Shown piece by piece: positions 16,744 to 24,551 of a stretch of DNA of 52,305 nt. The stretch is from NCBI GenBank assembly GCA_022510485.1, contig JAFLTI010000012.1, forward strand, positions 1-52,305, in the 5' to 3' direction. Origin of the DNA: Lentimicrobiaceae bacterium. Lineage in GTDB: Bacteria; Bacteroidota; Bacteroidia; Bacteroidales; P3. Numbering within the stretch: position 1 is the stretch's first letter; each line of letters opens with the position of its first letter. The notes under the pieces were generated by a model. That model did no database searches. It was not told the DNA's origin and saw nothing but the letters and a program-made list of their open reading frames with translations. The position numbers and the translations under genes are program-made.

Positions 16744-17604
16744 TTATTCTATCATCAAACCGTTTTCACGGCTCTGTTCTATGTTTTTCAATAATCCATG
16801 ACCCCGTTGAATTTCGATGCCGGCAGGAATCGAAAAGGGAAAGGAAATAGTTTCGTTCCAGCGTATTTTGCTATACGAAACAATCGCTTCGGCAAGCAGC
16901 TTCTGGTCTTCCGAAAGGCGGATAGAGAAGCCGTCGTCGTTTTGATAAATTACGGCAATCTGTAGGGCGGAACCCTTGTATTTTATCTGGATGCCGATAC
17001 TTGAGGGGCGGAAGTCGTTCTTGCCGATATACAATTGCCACGCCACACTGTCGCCCGAAACGCCTTGGATAATCCAGTTTTCGGTATCGGAAGAGAATGT
17101 GCGTTCTCCTTGAAACATTACCGAATCGGCGCTACGCATAAACAATGCCTGCATTAAGCCGAAAGACATCGCCAACAGATTTTTTGCCGAATCGTCATCG
17201 TAGAGTACTGCCGTGTTGCCGAGTTTGCTGTATAGGGCAAAGGTGTCGGGGGTTATTTTAACGCGGAACAATTCAAACATGAATTTTTGGCAGGTGAGCC
17301 ATAGCGTGCGGTCTTTCTGCACACGCAACTGTCCGCTAAAATTAATGTGCCTGTTTTCTGTCAGCAGCTTAAAGTCTACATTGGCGGCAAAGGTGGGAAA
17401 GCGGGTGTTGCGCGCTATGGACTTCTTTAAGATAAAATCAGCCGAATCGCGGGAATCGCGCACCAAGTCTTCATCCAACGCAAAATCTTGATTCTGCCAG
17501 CCGGTATCTTGTTTGTCTTCTTTGCAAGAAGACAGCACGCCAGCTGCAAAGCAGAGCCAAAATGCCACAAAGCAACAATTCTTGATAAATCTTGTCTTAT
17601 TCAT
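16744..17604 (-). CDS. DUF4292 family lipoprotein
   Basis: 286 residues from the ATG at 17604 (MNKTRFIKN); the longer frame begins at a TTG inside the TPR gene. The signal ends AGVLSSC, with Cys as the lipidated residue. The body (about 50-285) is a long antiparallel beta sheet with phrases such as FSGQLRVQKDRTLWLTC and ALQIAVIYQNDD, a LolA/LolB-like style typical of DUF4292. It overlaps the TPR stop by 8 bp. The role may be envelope lipid or lipoprotein handling, inferred only from fold style and place. Confidence 0.8.
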   Translation of the reverse strand: MNKTRFIKNCCFVAFWLCFAAGVLSSCKEDKQDTGWQNQDFALDEDLVRDSRDSADFILKKSIARNTRFPTFAANVDFKLLTENRHINFSGQLRVQKDRTLWLTCQKFMFELFRVKITPDTFALYSKLGNTAVLYDDDSAKNLLAMSFGLMQALFMRSADSVMFQGERTFSSDTENWIIQGVSGDSVAWQLYIGKNDFRPSSIGIQIKYKGSALQIAVIYQNDDGFSIRLSEDQKLLAEAIVSYSKIRWNETISFPFSIPAGIEIQRGHGLLKNIEQSRENGLMIE

Positions 17605-19324
17605 CGGCAAGTGCGGGATTTTTGATTTTGCGTTCAATTTTTTCCTTTAGTTTTCCCGAAGAGAGCCGGTGTGCCGTTTTCCATGCTTCCATAGCCTTAT
17701 CGGTACGTTCTAAACGGTAATATATATCGCCTGCGTGATCCCAAACTGTGGCATCCTTTTCCGCCCCGTTTTTCAAGGCTTTTTCTATATATTCGAGCGC
17801 TTTGGCATAGTTGCCCATACGAAACAGAACCCAAGCGTAGGTATCGGCAAAGGTGGCGTTTTGCGGTTCTTCCCTGCATAGTTTCGATGCCAAGACTTCG
17901 GCTTTAACAAGCTCGCGCCCGATTACCGCCAGATAGTAGGCGTAGTTGTTGCGCACGTAGCGATCGTCGGGATCCGAGCGGAACAGCAGTTCGTAGGCGT
18001 TCAGGCTTTGGTCATATTGGTCTAATGCAAAATAGGCTTCGCCGAGAACCTGCAAAAGCACCTTTTCCATAAAAGGATTGCCGCCCATATTGCGTTTCTT
18101 GCCTTTTTCCGCCAAATCGACCGCTTCGACAAAGTGGTCTTGCAGCAATGCCGCCATAGCACGGTACATATAAGGGGCTGCCTGTTCGGGAAATCGCTCG
18201 CAGGCAAGTTTTCCGGCTTTGTCTAAAAGGGCGGTGTCGGCGGTTTGATTGGCGGCATACAGCAACAGTTCCCAACTTCCGAATACGTTAGAATCTAAGG
18301 CGATGGCGCGTTCTAAAAGATTAACGGCAGGTTTGGGTTCGTTGAGCAGAATCAAAAATTTGGCGTGCATAAAAAAGCCCTCCGCCTCGTCGGGATGCAC
18401 GCGGTTAAGTATGGCAAACAGTTTGGATGCCTGTTCAATCATATCGCCTTGCGGCTTCTCGTCTTGACCTGTATAATACGCCTGCAAAACGCTCAGCTTG
18501 GTCTTGAAATCTAACTGGGGGTTTGCCACCGCCTTTTCCAAAGAACGGAAAGCTTCGTTGAAATTGCCTGTGTTGCGGTAGTATTCGGCAAGCGAAACAT
18601 GGATATAAGGGTCGTCGGGCTTGAGTTCCAGAATTTTTTTGAAATAGCGGTAAGCCTGCTTGTAGTCTTTTTCTTTCATACAGAGCTGTGCCAGCATTTC
18701 AAGGTATTTGGTCTGCCCCGGCATCGCCTCGCTAATCTTTATCAATTCGGCGCGTGCCGCCTTGGTGTTGCCTACCCCTGTATACAGCTTGTACTTTTGC
18801 ATGCTCCACTCATCGTTAAAGCCATAACGGTTCTGCAAATCGTCATAAACGGCGATAGCTTCTCCCATATTGCCCGACAGCACCGCCATATTGGCTTTTT
18901 CGTAGGCGTAGTCTAATTTTTCGGGATAGGCTTCGCTCAACAAGCCAAAAACCTCGCCGGCTTTCTTAAACTGGCGGGTGGTCTTGTATAGTTGGGCACG
19001 CAAGAGTTGGAACCATTCGTTTTCGGGGCGTGTAAGGCAGGCTCTTTCGGCATAAATAACGGCATCAGAAAGTTTACCGCTTTCGGCAAGGATATTGCTT
19101 ATCTGATAGGCTGCCGTTGCATTGTCGGGTTCTTTTTCCAGCAAAAGGCGGTACATATCCAATGCCTGTTGCGGTCGGTCGGTAATATAGAGCGAAGTGG
19201 CTTCTAAAAACAGGCTGTCCTGACGAAAAGTCTCCCGCCGGGATTGCGCCAATCCGTTTGAGAGTAAAACAGTTCCCAAACAGGAGGCAAGCAGAAAAAG
19301 ACGTATGTTTTTCAAAAAAATCAT
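17597..19324 (-). CDS. Periplasmic tetratricopeptide repeat protein
   Basis: 575 residues. The signal peptide ends SNGLA before Gln27. From about 35 to the end there are some 12-14 tandem TPR helices pairs, for example QALDMYRLLLEKEPDNATAAYQ, QAYRYFKKILELKPDDPYIHVSLAEYY and KALEYIEKALKNGAEKDATVWDHAGDIYYRLE. TPR arrays serve as protein-docking scaffolds. The gene lies between the nucleotidyltransferase (9 bp) and the DUF4292 lipoprotein (overlap), so an envelope-assembly scaffold is a reasonable guess. No enzymatic domain is seen. Confidence 0.9.
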   Translation of the reverse strand: MIFLKNIRLFLLASCLGTVLLSNGLAQSRRETFRQDSLFLEATSLYITDRPQQALDMYRLLLEKEPDNATAAYQISNILAESGKLSDAVIYAERACLTRPENEWFQLLRAQLYKTTRQFKKAGEVFGLLSEAYPEKLDYAYEKANMAVLSGNMGEAIAVYDDLQNRYGFNDEWSMQKYKLYTGVGNTKAARAELIKISEAMPGQTKYLEMLAQLCMKEKDYKQAYRYFKKILELKPDDPYIHVSLAEYYRNTGNFNEAFRSLEKAVANPQLDFKTKLSVLQAYYTGQDEKPQGDMIEQASKLFAILNRVHPDEAEGFFMHAKFLILLNEPKPAVNLLERAIALDSNVFGSWELLLYAANQTADTALLDKAGKLACERFPEQAAPYMYRAMAALLQDHFVEAVDLAEKGKKRNMGGNPFMEKVLLQVLGEAYFALDQYDQSLNAYELLFRSDPDDRYVRNNYAYYLAVIGRELVKAEVLASKLCREEPQNATFADTYAWVLFRMGNYAKALEYIEKALKNGAEKDATVWDHAGDIYYRLERTDKAMEAWKTAHRLSSGKLKEKIERKIKNPALADE

Positions 19325-19333
19325 GGCAAATTC

Positions 19334-20332
19334 TTAAACTTCCATGCCCGAGAAATCGCTCAGGTTCAAGACCCGTGCGGCATCTTGGGCGCAGGCATCG
19401 TTGCCTAACATCGAACGGTGCAGCACAAGGTCCTTTATCCTTACGTTTTTCTGCACTATGCTGTTCGATACCACCGAGTGTTCGATGCGGCTGCCGGCAT
19501 CTACCGTAACGTAAGGACCCACCACCGAATGGCTGATGAACGCACCGGCTTCGATATGGCAGGGCGGCACAATCACCGAGTTTTCTATCGTGGCTGCGGA
19601 ATCCACACTATTTCCTTGATGTTGCAGCACGCAGGCATGGGTCTGCACGGTGGCTTCCTTGTTGCCGCAATCCAGCCATTCGTCTACCGTTTCGCTATAA
19701 AAGCGGATACCTTTCTGCATCATGTTCTGAAGTGCGTCGGTAAGCTGGTATTCGTTACCCTTGCGCACATCGTGCTCTATCAAGTATTGCAGTTCGTTTT
19801 TGAGGTTGTTTCCGTCCTTAAAGAAATAGATACCGATAATCGCCAAGTCAGATACCGGCGTTTGGGGCTTTTCTACAAAACCGGTAATGTTGCGGGAGGC
19901 ATCGGTAAGAACCACGCCGAACGCGCTCGGATCGGGCACCCTTTTGGTCCAGATAACCGAATCCTGCGTGGTGTCGAGTTTGTTGGAACAGTAAAAAAGC
20001 GTGTCGGCAAAAGCCACTACGAGCGGTCCTTGCAGGCTTGGAGCGGCGCACAGAATAGCGTGAGCGGTGCCCAAAGCTTCTTCTTGGTAGTAAATAGATG
20101 CCTTGGCTCCGATGTTTTTTGCGGCTTGCTTCAGGTCGTCTTCCGTTTTTTGCCCGAAATGACCTGTAATAAAGGCTATCTCGTCTATCGGTTCGTTCAC
20201 CGCCTGCGATATTTGCCCGATTAAGTGCTCCACAATCGACTTGCCGGCAAAGCGGATAAGTGGTTTGGGAGTGGTGAGAGTATGAGGCCGCATACGTTTT
20301 CCCATGCCAGCCATAGGGATGATTATCTTCAT
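19334..20332 (-). CDS. NDP-sugar pyrophosphorylase-like nucleotidyltransferase
   Basis: 332 residues from the ATG at 20332 (MKIIIPMAGMGKRMRP), 4 bp past the dut stop. A longer frame to 20455 runs through dut and is rejected. The N-terminal Rossmann-like catalytic domain carries GMGKRMRPHTLTTPKPL with the signature GxGxRxRP...PK, followed by AFADTLF and FVEKP. From about 230 on, repeats such as ATIENSVIVPPCHIEAGAFISHSVVG form a left-handed beta helix. It probably makes an activated sugar (GDP-mannose or dTDP/UDP-glucose type) for surface polysaccharide. The nucleotide used cannot be read from the sequence. Confidence 0.88.
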   Translation of the reverse strand: MKIIIPMAGMGKRMRPHTLTTPKPLIRFAGKSIVEHLIGQISQAVNEPIDEIAFITGHFGQKTEDDLKQAAKNIGAKASIYYQEEALGTAHAILCAAPSLQGPLVVAFADTLFYCSNKLDTTQDSVIWTKRVPDPSAFGVVLTDASRNITGFVEKPQTPVSDLAIIGIYFFKDGNNLKNELQYLIEHDVRKGNEYQLTDALQNMMQKGIRFYSETVDEWLDCGNKEATVQTHACVLQHQGNSVDSAATIENSVIVPPCHIEAGAFISHSVVGPYVTVDAGSRIEHSVVSNSIVQKNVRIKDLVLHRSMLGNDACAQDAARVLNLSDFSGMEV

Positions 20333-20336
20333 TTCC

Positions 20337-20786
20337 TTAGTTTTTTCCAGTATGTCCGAATCCGCCCGCACCCCGCTCGGTGTCCGAAAGGTTTTCGGCA
20401 GTCTGCCATTCCACTTTTTCGTGCCGTGCCACCACCATCTGGGCAATGCGCTCACCGTTTTCTATCGTAAAAGTTTCTTGGGAGAGGTTTATCAGAATCA
20501 CTTTGATTTCGCCCCGGTAGTCGGCATCAATCGTTCCGGGCGTGTTGAGCACCGTAATGCCGTGTTTGGCGGCAAGCCCGCTGCGGGGGCGTATCTGGGC
20601 TTCAAACCCGACAGGCAGTTCTATAAACAGACCGGTGGGCACAAAAACCCTTTGACCCGGAGCTACTACGATAGGGCTGTCTATGCAGGCACGAATATCC
20701 ATACCTGCCGAAGCCTCCGTAGCATATTGCGGCAAGGCGTGCCCCGAATGGTTAACAATGCGTACTTTAAGCGTATTGCTGCTCAT
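20337..20786 (-). CDS. dut: dUTP pyrophosphatase
   Basis: 149 residues, the normal size of trimeric dUTPases. All five motifs are present: AGMDIRA (28-34), [34 protein letters not shown], and the glycine-rich [10 protein letters not shown] at the C-terminus. It hydrolyses dUTP to dUMP, keeping uracil out of DNA and supplying thymidylate synthesis. It sits between a flippase and a sugar nucleotidyltransferase with 11 and 4 bp gaps, a location I recall in several Bacteroidales. Confidence 0.97.
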   Translation of the reverse strand: MSSNTLKVRIVNHSGHALPQYATEASAGMDIRACIDSPIVVAPGQRVFVPTGLFIELPVGFEAQIRPRSGLAAKHGITVLNTPGTIDADYRGEIKVILINLSQETFTIENGERIAQMVVARHEKVEWQTAENLSDTERGAGGFGHTGKN

Positions 20787-20797
20787 CTTTGTTGTTT

Positions 20798-22300
20798 TTA
20801 TCGTTTGTGAACCATGCTTTTGGCATGATTAAGGATACCCTTTGCCATAGCCGGCAATCCGGGTTCTTTTTTAAGAACCAAAGCCCCGAAAACAAGCAGT
20901 CCGGCAAAGCCGTAAACCACCTTGAGCCAAGTGGAACCGAAAGACAGATACAGACTTGGCAGCCCGATACCCACCACTACTGCCAAATAAAGCAGAATCC
21001 GTTTTATGGGGTAGGGCACCGGATAGCACTTCTGCCCCCACAGGTAAGAAACCACGCTCAAAACCACGTAGCAGGAAAGGGCGGTCCATGCCGCACCGTG
21101 GTAGCCAAAAACAGGTATCAGCAAAAAGTTCATACCAATCGTGATAGCCGCCCCGATAAGCGAAATATACATTCCGATATGGGTCTTGTCGCTTACCTTG
21201 TACCATACCGACAGGTTAAAGAATACGCCCAAAAAGAGGTTCGCCATCAACAAAATGGGCACCACATCGGCACCTTGGCGATAATCGGCGCCCACAAAAT
21301 ACATCAGTTGATCGAGGAAAAGCACACACACCAAGTAGATAAAGGCGCAGGTAATCACAAAATATTTCATCACCTTGGCATAAGTGGCTTGGGCATCGCC
21401 CGAATCCATCTGCTTAAAGAAAAAGGGTTCGGCGGCAAAGCGGAACGCCTGCACAAAGAGCGTCATGATAATCGACAGTTTGTAGCACGCCCCGTAAATG
21501 CCCAGCTGGCTCATGGCGGTGGCAGGGTCGGGATTGAGGTAGCGCAGCAGGATGCGGTCAAAAGTGCCGTTGATGATGCCGGCCATACCCCAAACCATTA
21601 CAGGCAGCGTGTACACCATCATTTCCCTCCATATTTTTCCGCTGAATACAAAACGCATCTGCCTCCATTCGGGAATCAGGCAGATAAAGGTAAACAGGCT
21701 GGCGATAAGGTTACTGATAAAGATATAGCCCACACCCACGCTTGGGTCGTAGATAAAACGCAGCCAAGAATCGGGATTTGCCTGCAAGCGTGCCGGGCAA
21801 TAGAGAATAAAGAACAGGTTTAGAAAAATGTTGACCGCTATGTTGAGCGACTTAAGCAGCGCAAAACGCATGGCTTTGTTCTGTTCGCGCAAAAGACAGA
21901 AAGGTATGGCGGCAAGTACGTCTGCCGAGAGGATGATGCCGAACCATGTGATGTATTGCCCCGCTTCGGGATAGCCCATCTTCTGCCCGATTTGGTTGTG
22001 AAAGCCCACCACGAGGCTTAAGAAAACGGCGGTGGTGGCTGCAATGGACCAAACGGAAGTGCTGTACACGCGCCGGTCGTCTTTATACTTCTGCATAAAG
22101 CGAAAAAAGGTGGTTTCCATACCGTAGGTAAGCAGCACCAAGAGAAACGCCACATAGGCGTATAATTCGGTAACGATGCCGTATTGGTCGGGAGCAAAAT
22201 TGTAGGTGTAGAGCGGTACCAGCAAAAAGTTCAGGAACCGCCCCACAATGGAGGGCAGCCCATAAATAACCGTTTGTTTGGCAAGGCTCTTTAACTGCAT
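20798..22300 (-). CDS. Oligosaccharide flippase (MATE/Wzx-like)
   Basis: 500 residues from the ATG at 22300 ([23 protein letters not shown]). The longer frame to 22339 starts with TTG and would run through the promoter, so it is rejected. About 12-14 transmembrane helices fill the protein, with the polysaccharide biosynthesis/MVIN start typical of Wzx or MATE-type lipid-linked sugar flippases. It moves an undecaprenyl-linked or other amphipathic substrate across the inner membrane. First of eight tightly spaced genes. Its promoter is in the repeat element at 22328. Confidence 0.9.
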   Translation of the reverse strand: MQLKSLAKQTVIYGLPSIVGRFLNFLLVPLYTYNFAPDQYGIVTELYAYVAFLLVLLTYGMETTFFRFMQKYKDDRRVYSTSVWSIAATTAVFLSLVVGFHNQIGQKMGYPEAGQYITWFGIILSADVLAAIPFCLLREQNKAMRFALLKSLNIAVNIFLNLFFILYCPARLQANPDSWLRFIYDPSVGVGYIFISNLIASLFTFICLIPEWRQMRFVFSGKIWREMMVYTLPVMVWGMAGIINGTFDRILLRYLNPDPATAMSQLGIYGACYKLSIIMTLFVQAFRFAAEPFFFKQMDSGDAQATYAKVMKYFVITCAFIYLVCVLFLDQLMYFVGADYRQGADVVPILLMANLFLGVFFNLSVWYKVSDKTHIGMYISLIGAAITIGMNFLLIPVFGYHGAAWTALSCYVVLSVVSYLWGQKCYPVPYPIKRILLYLAVVVGIGLPSLYLSFGSTWLKVVYGFAGLLVFGALVLKKEPGLPAMAKGILNHAKSMVHKR

Positions 22301-22328
22301 GGTATCACATACCGTTTTCCGAAGATAG

Positions 22329-22360
22329 CAAAGATACAAAAGTTGAGAGCAGAAGCCAAA
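22329..22360 (-). promoter_or_regulatory. Promoter of the flippase-dut operon
   Basis: Minus strand TTTG (22360-22357), 20-bp spacer, TATCTTTG (22336-22329), a full consensus match 28 bp before the ATG at 22300. It is the same sequence and layout as the mltD promoter at 5843-5874, inside the identical 37-bp block. Confidence 0.75.
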
Positions 22361-22460
22361 CGCAAGTTTGGCATAGGGTTGCGGTTTTGACAGAAGCCAA
22401 GCTTGCTTGGATTATGGAAAGACCGCAACCCTATGCGAGCCACGTTCGCGTGGCTTGGCT

Positions 22461-22770
22461 TATGCCGAGACACAGAATCTTCAACGGAGCGCAGCGGAGT
22501 TAAAGATTCGCTACGTACAAGCTCGCTTGGGTGCTGACGAGGTAGTGCCCACATCCAAGCCAAGTGTGAACTTGGCTTGGCTTATGCCGAGACACAGAAT
22601 CTTCAACGAAGCGCAGCGGAGTTAAAGATACACTGCGTACAAGCTCGCTTTGGATCTGACAAGGTAGTGCCCGCCGCCAAGCCAAGTGTGAACTTGGCTT
22701 GGTTTATGCCGAGCCGCAGAATCTTCAACGAAGCGCAGCGGAATAAAAGATACAAATCCTAATCTCGCTT
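22461..22770. repeat. 122-bp tandem repeat, about 2.5 copies
   Basis: Units start with TATGCCGAG at 22461, 22583 and 22705, giving a constant period of 122 bp; the third unit decays after about 65 bp. Each begins with a block around AATCTTCAACG, AGCGCAGCGGA and TTAAAGAT, and the full units end with a CCAAGCCAAG/CTTGGCTTGG hairpin. The first block also occurs at 6080-6110. Not CRISPR: no short repeat/unique spacer pattern. Confidence 0.85.
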
Positions 22771-22775
22771 GGGAT

Positions 22776-22809
22776 AAAAAAAAGCCCCGCATCCATGCGA
22801 GGCTTTTTT
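22776..22809 (-). terminator. Intrinsic terminator of the COX24-like gene
   Basis: A-run, GCC-C-CGCAT, CC loop, ATGCG-A-GGC, T-run: a strong hairpin with one mismatch. On the minus strand it ends in eight T residues, 24 bp past the stop at 22833. It could also work on the plus strand (six T residues), isolating the tandem repeats. Confidence 0.85.
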
Positions 22810-22832
22810 CCGACAACAAACAGCCGGGCGGC

Positions 22833-22922
22833 TTATTTGTTCTTATGACGATTCTTGCGCAAACGCTTTTTGCGTTTGTGCGTAGCCATTTTATGTCTCT
22901 TACGTTTCTTTCCGCTGGGCAT
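22833..22922 (-). CDS. AURKAIP1/COX24-domain small basic protein
   Basis: 29 residues, read as MPSGKKRKRHKMATHKRKKR and then LRKNRHKNK. Nearly every residue is Lys, Arg or His. It matches the very small AURKAIP1/COX24-like protein found across Bacteroidota, thought to be a ribosome-associated (bTHX-like) protein; that role is from family knowledge, not visible here. It has its own promoter (33 bp upstream) and a strong terminator, supporting a real, well-expressed gene. Confidence 0.88.
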   Translation of the reverse strand: MPSGKKRKRHKMATHKRKKRLRKNRHKNK

Positions 22923-22954
22923 ATTGTTTAACTTTTAAGTTTTCAAAAGAGTTG

Positions 22955-22985
22955 CAAAGGTACGCTTTTTGAGTGTAAAATGCAA
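22955..22985 (-). promoter_or_regulatory. Promoter of the COX24-like gene
   Basis: Minus strand TTG (22985-22983), 20-bp spacer, TACCTTTG (22962-22955), 32 bp before the ATG at 22922. A divergent -7-like TATCTTTG at 23014-23021 on the plus strand serves slyD, 6 bp before its ATG, with no clear -33 partner. Confidence 0.7.
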
Positions 22986-23027
22986 GATGCGGGCAAAAAC
23001 GCCAAATTTACACTATCTTTGTAATTT

Positions 23028-23552
23028 ATGGCAAATACGATTAAGATAGGAAAAGACACCGTTGCCGAGTTGGTTTATACGCTGCGCTACGATAATGCCG
23101 AGGGCGACATTATAGAGCAGGTAGACGAAAAAGAGCCGATGACAGCCTTGATGGGGCACGATGTGATGCTGGAAGTATTGGAACGCAATCTGCAAGGCTT
23201 GCAGGCGGGTGACCATTTCGAGTTCATTATCGGAGAAGGAGAGGGCTACGGCGAATACGACGAGGAAAAAGTGGTTACCGTGCCGCAGGCGGAACTGATG
23301 GCGGAAGTTCCCAAAAACGACGCCCCCGAGATACAGGAGGGAGACATCATTCCTGTAGAAGATATGGACGGGGTTGAATATCAGGCGGTCGTGCTGAAAA
23401 AGGAAGACGGAAAAGTAACCCTCGATTTCAACCATCCGTTAGCCGGTGAAACCCTGCATTTTATGGGTAAGGTATTGAGCGTGCGCAAGGCAACGCAGCA
23501 AGAAATAGATGCCGAAGTACAAGCGGGAGAAGAATCCCGAATAAAAGAATAA
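23028..23552 (+). CDS. slyD: SlyD-type FKBP peptidyl-prolyl isomerase
   Basis: 174 residues. The split FKBP domain with an inserted flap is plain: VAELVYTLRYDNAEGDIIEQ, LMGHDVMLEVLERNLQGLQAGDHFEFII, EGEGYGEYDEEKVVTVPQAE, then NHPLAGETLHFMGKVLSVR. It assists folding by proline isomerisation and chaperoning. The His-rich metal-binding tail of E. coli SlyD is missing; the tail is acidic here. No signal peptide, so cytoplasmic. It is followed 3 bp later by the HTH gene. Confidence 0.93.
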   Translation: MANTIKIGKDTVAELVYTLRYDNAEGDIIEQVDEKEPMTALMGHDVMLEVLERNLQGLQAGDHFEFIIGEGEGYGEYDEEKVVTVPQAELMAEVPKNDAPEIQEGDIIPVEDMDGVEYQAVVLKKEDGKVTLDFNHPLAGETLHFMGKVLSVRKATQQEIDAEVQAGEESRIKE

Positions 23553-23555
23553 GCT

Positions 23556-24542
23556 ATGGGCGATTATTTTATCGACATCGAAGAAATTCCGGTTTATGCG
23601 TGGATTATCTGTGGTTTCTGTGTGGCGCTGATAGTAGCCGGAATCATAGTATTGGCAAGCAAGTCCCGCCGTACGCGGAATAAGGACCGCTTTTTGGTGA
23701 ACGACGGCAAGGTGCACAAGATGCACGACCTTTCTTTCGGTTTCGATACCTTGCATGGCAGGGAAGCCGAGCCGGAAGAAGAACCCGAAGAAGAGTTTCT
23801 ACCCGTTTTCAATCAGGTGGATCCCACCGTGCAGGCAACTCCGGTAGGACCTTACACCAGCTGGGATTATCGTAAGCAGAGTTCTGAAACAAAACAGGAA
23901 GCCTCCTTTGCCGGCTTTATCCAAAAGACGGAAAGCCTTGCCGAACTTAAGCCCGCACCTATCCAGATAGAAACTCCCGGTTTACAAGCCATTTTAGGTT
24001 TGGAAAGCCAGCCAACGGAATTGGAAATCCAGCCGACGGATTTGGAAAACCAGCCAGCGGAATCGGAAACTATACTGCCGCAAGCGAAAGAAGAATCCGC
24101 CCCCTCGTCGGATTGGAATATAGATGAACAACTGCTGCTGTTCAAGAGCCACGAATTATTGTTGACCCTTACCGAAGGATTGCGCAAAGCGGCGGCGGCA
24201 AAAACCGAGGCTTCGCGCAAAGACAAGCTGAACGAGCTTATGGAAGCCGTTAGTTTGTTGGATGCCAAAAACGAATGGGAAGAATACAAGAACTGTTTTG
24301 AAAAGATATATCCCGGTTTCTGGAAAAAAGTGGAACAGATTGCCGGTGAGGGAGAGATGACCCCCTTTGAATTAAGACTTTGCGCCCTGCTGTCTTTGGG
24401 TATGACCTCCAAGGATATAGCCGATATAAGCAATCGTTCCGTGCGTACGGTAGAAACCGCCGTTTACAAGATTCGCAAAAAACTCAACATCGACAGCGAG
24501 GAAAAAACGCAGGATTTTCTGCTCCGTCTTAGAAACCGGTAG
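23556..24542 (+). CDS. Membrane-anchored protein with C-terminal LuxR-type HTH
   Basis: 328 residues. One transmembrane segment (about 10-30, AWIICGFCVALIVAGIIVLA) near the N-terminus is followed by basic residues (KSRRTRNKDR), which by the positive-inside rule puts the rest in the cytoplasm. About 65-190 is acidic and low-complexity, with three 7-residue repeats (QPTELEI, QPTDLEN, QPAESET). About 190-255 is helical. The C-terminal about 262-320 is a LuxR/GerE-type helix-turn-helix (LRLCALLSLGMTSKDIADISNRSVRTVETAVYKIRKKLN). It looks like a membrane-tethered transcription regulator, the signal being unknown. It may share a transcript with slyD. Confidence 0.85.
   Translation: MGDYFIDIEEIPVYAWIICGFCVALIVAGIIVLASKSRRTRNKDRFLVNDGKVHKMHDLSFGFDTLHGREAEPEEEPEEEFLPVFNQVDPTVQATPVGPYTSWDYRKQSSETKQEASFAGFIQKTESLAELKPAPIQIETPGLQAILGLESQPTELEIQPTDLENQPAESETILPQAKEESAPSSDWNIDEQLLLFKSHELLLTLTEGLRKAAAAKTEASRKDKLNELMEAVSLLDAKNEWEEYKNCFEKIYPGFWKKVEQIAGEGEMTPFELRLCALLSLGMTSKDIADISNRSVRTVETAVYKIRKKLNIDSEEKTQDFLLRLRNR
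24008..24070 (+). repeat. 21-bp tandem repeat inside the HTH gene
   Basis: Three 21-bp units start at 24008, 24029 and 24050, each CCAGCC..CGGA.T.GGAAA., coding for 7-residue steps in the linker. The length is a multiple of three, so unit loss or gain would keep the frame. Confidence 0.85.
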
Positions 24543-24551
24543 TTTTCGCAG

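Larger units (their letters stand above)
22328..22770. repeat. Hairpin-rich dispersed repeat, copy B
   Basis: Fills the gene-free gap between the flippase and the COX24-like gene. It starts with the 37-bp promoter block shared with copy A. Hairpins follow: CCAAAC-GCAA-GTTTGG (22356-22371); a perfect 15-bp stem 22371-22385/22422-22436 enclosing CCAAGC-TT-GCTTGG (22397-22410); AGCCACG-TTCG-CGTGGCT (22438-22455); then CCAAGCCAAG-TGTGAA-CTTGGCTTGG twice (22555-22580 and 22677-22702), identical to 5960-5985 in copy A. Short open frames in it share residues with the one in copy A only because the DNA is repeated. Confidence 0.85.

Noticed and set aside
22328..22770. CRISPR array or integron attC sites
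   Set aside because: The tandem period is 122 bp without unique spacers, no Cas or integron integrase gene is nearby, and the palindromes lack the paired RYYYAAC/GTTRRRY ends of attC.
22291..22819. Several short overlapping open frames on both strands
   Set aside because: All run through the promoter block and 122-bp tandem repeats and share residues only because the DNA is repeated.
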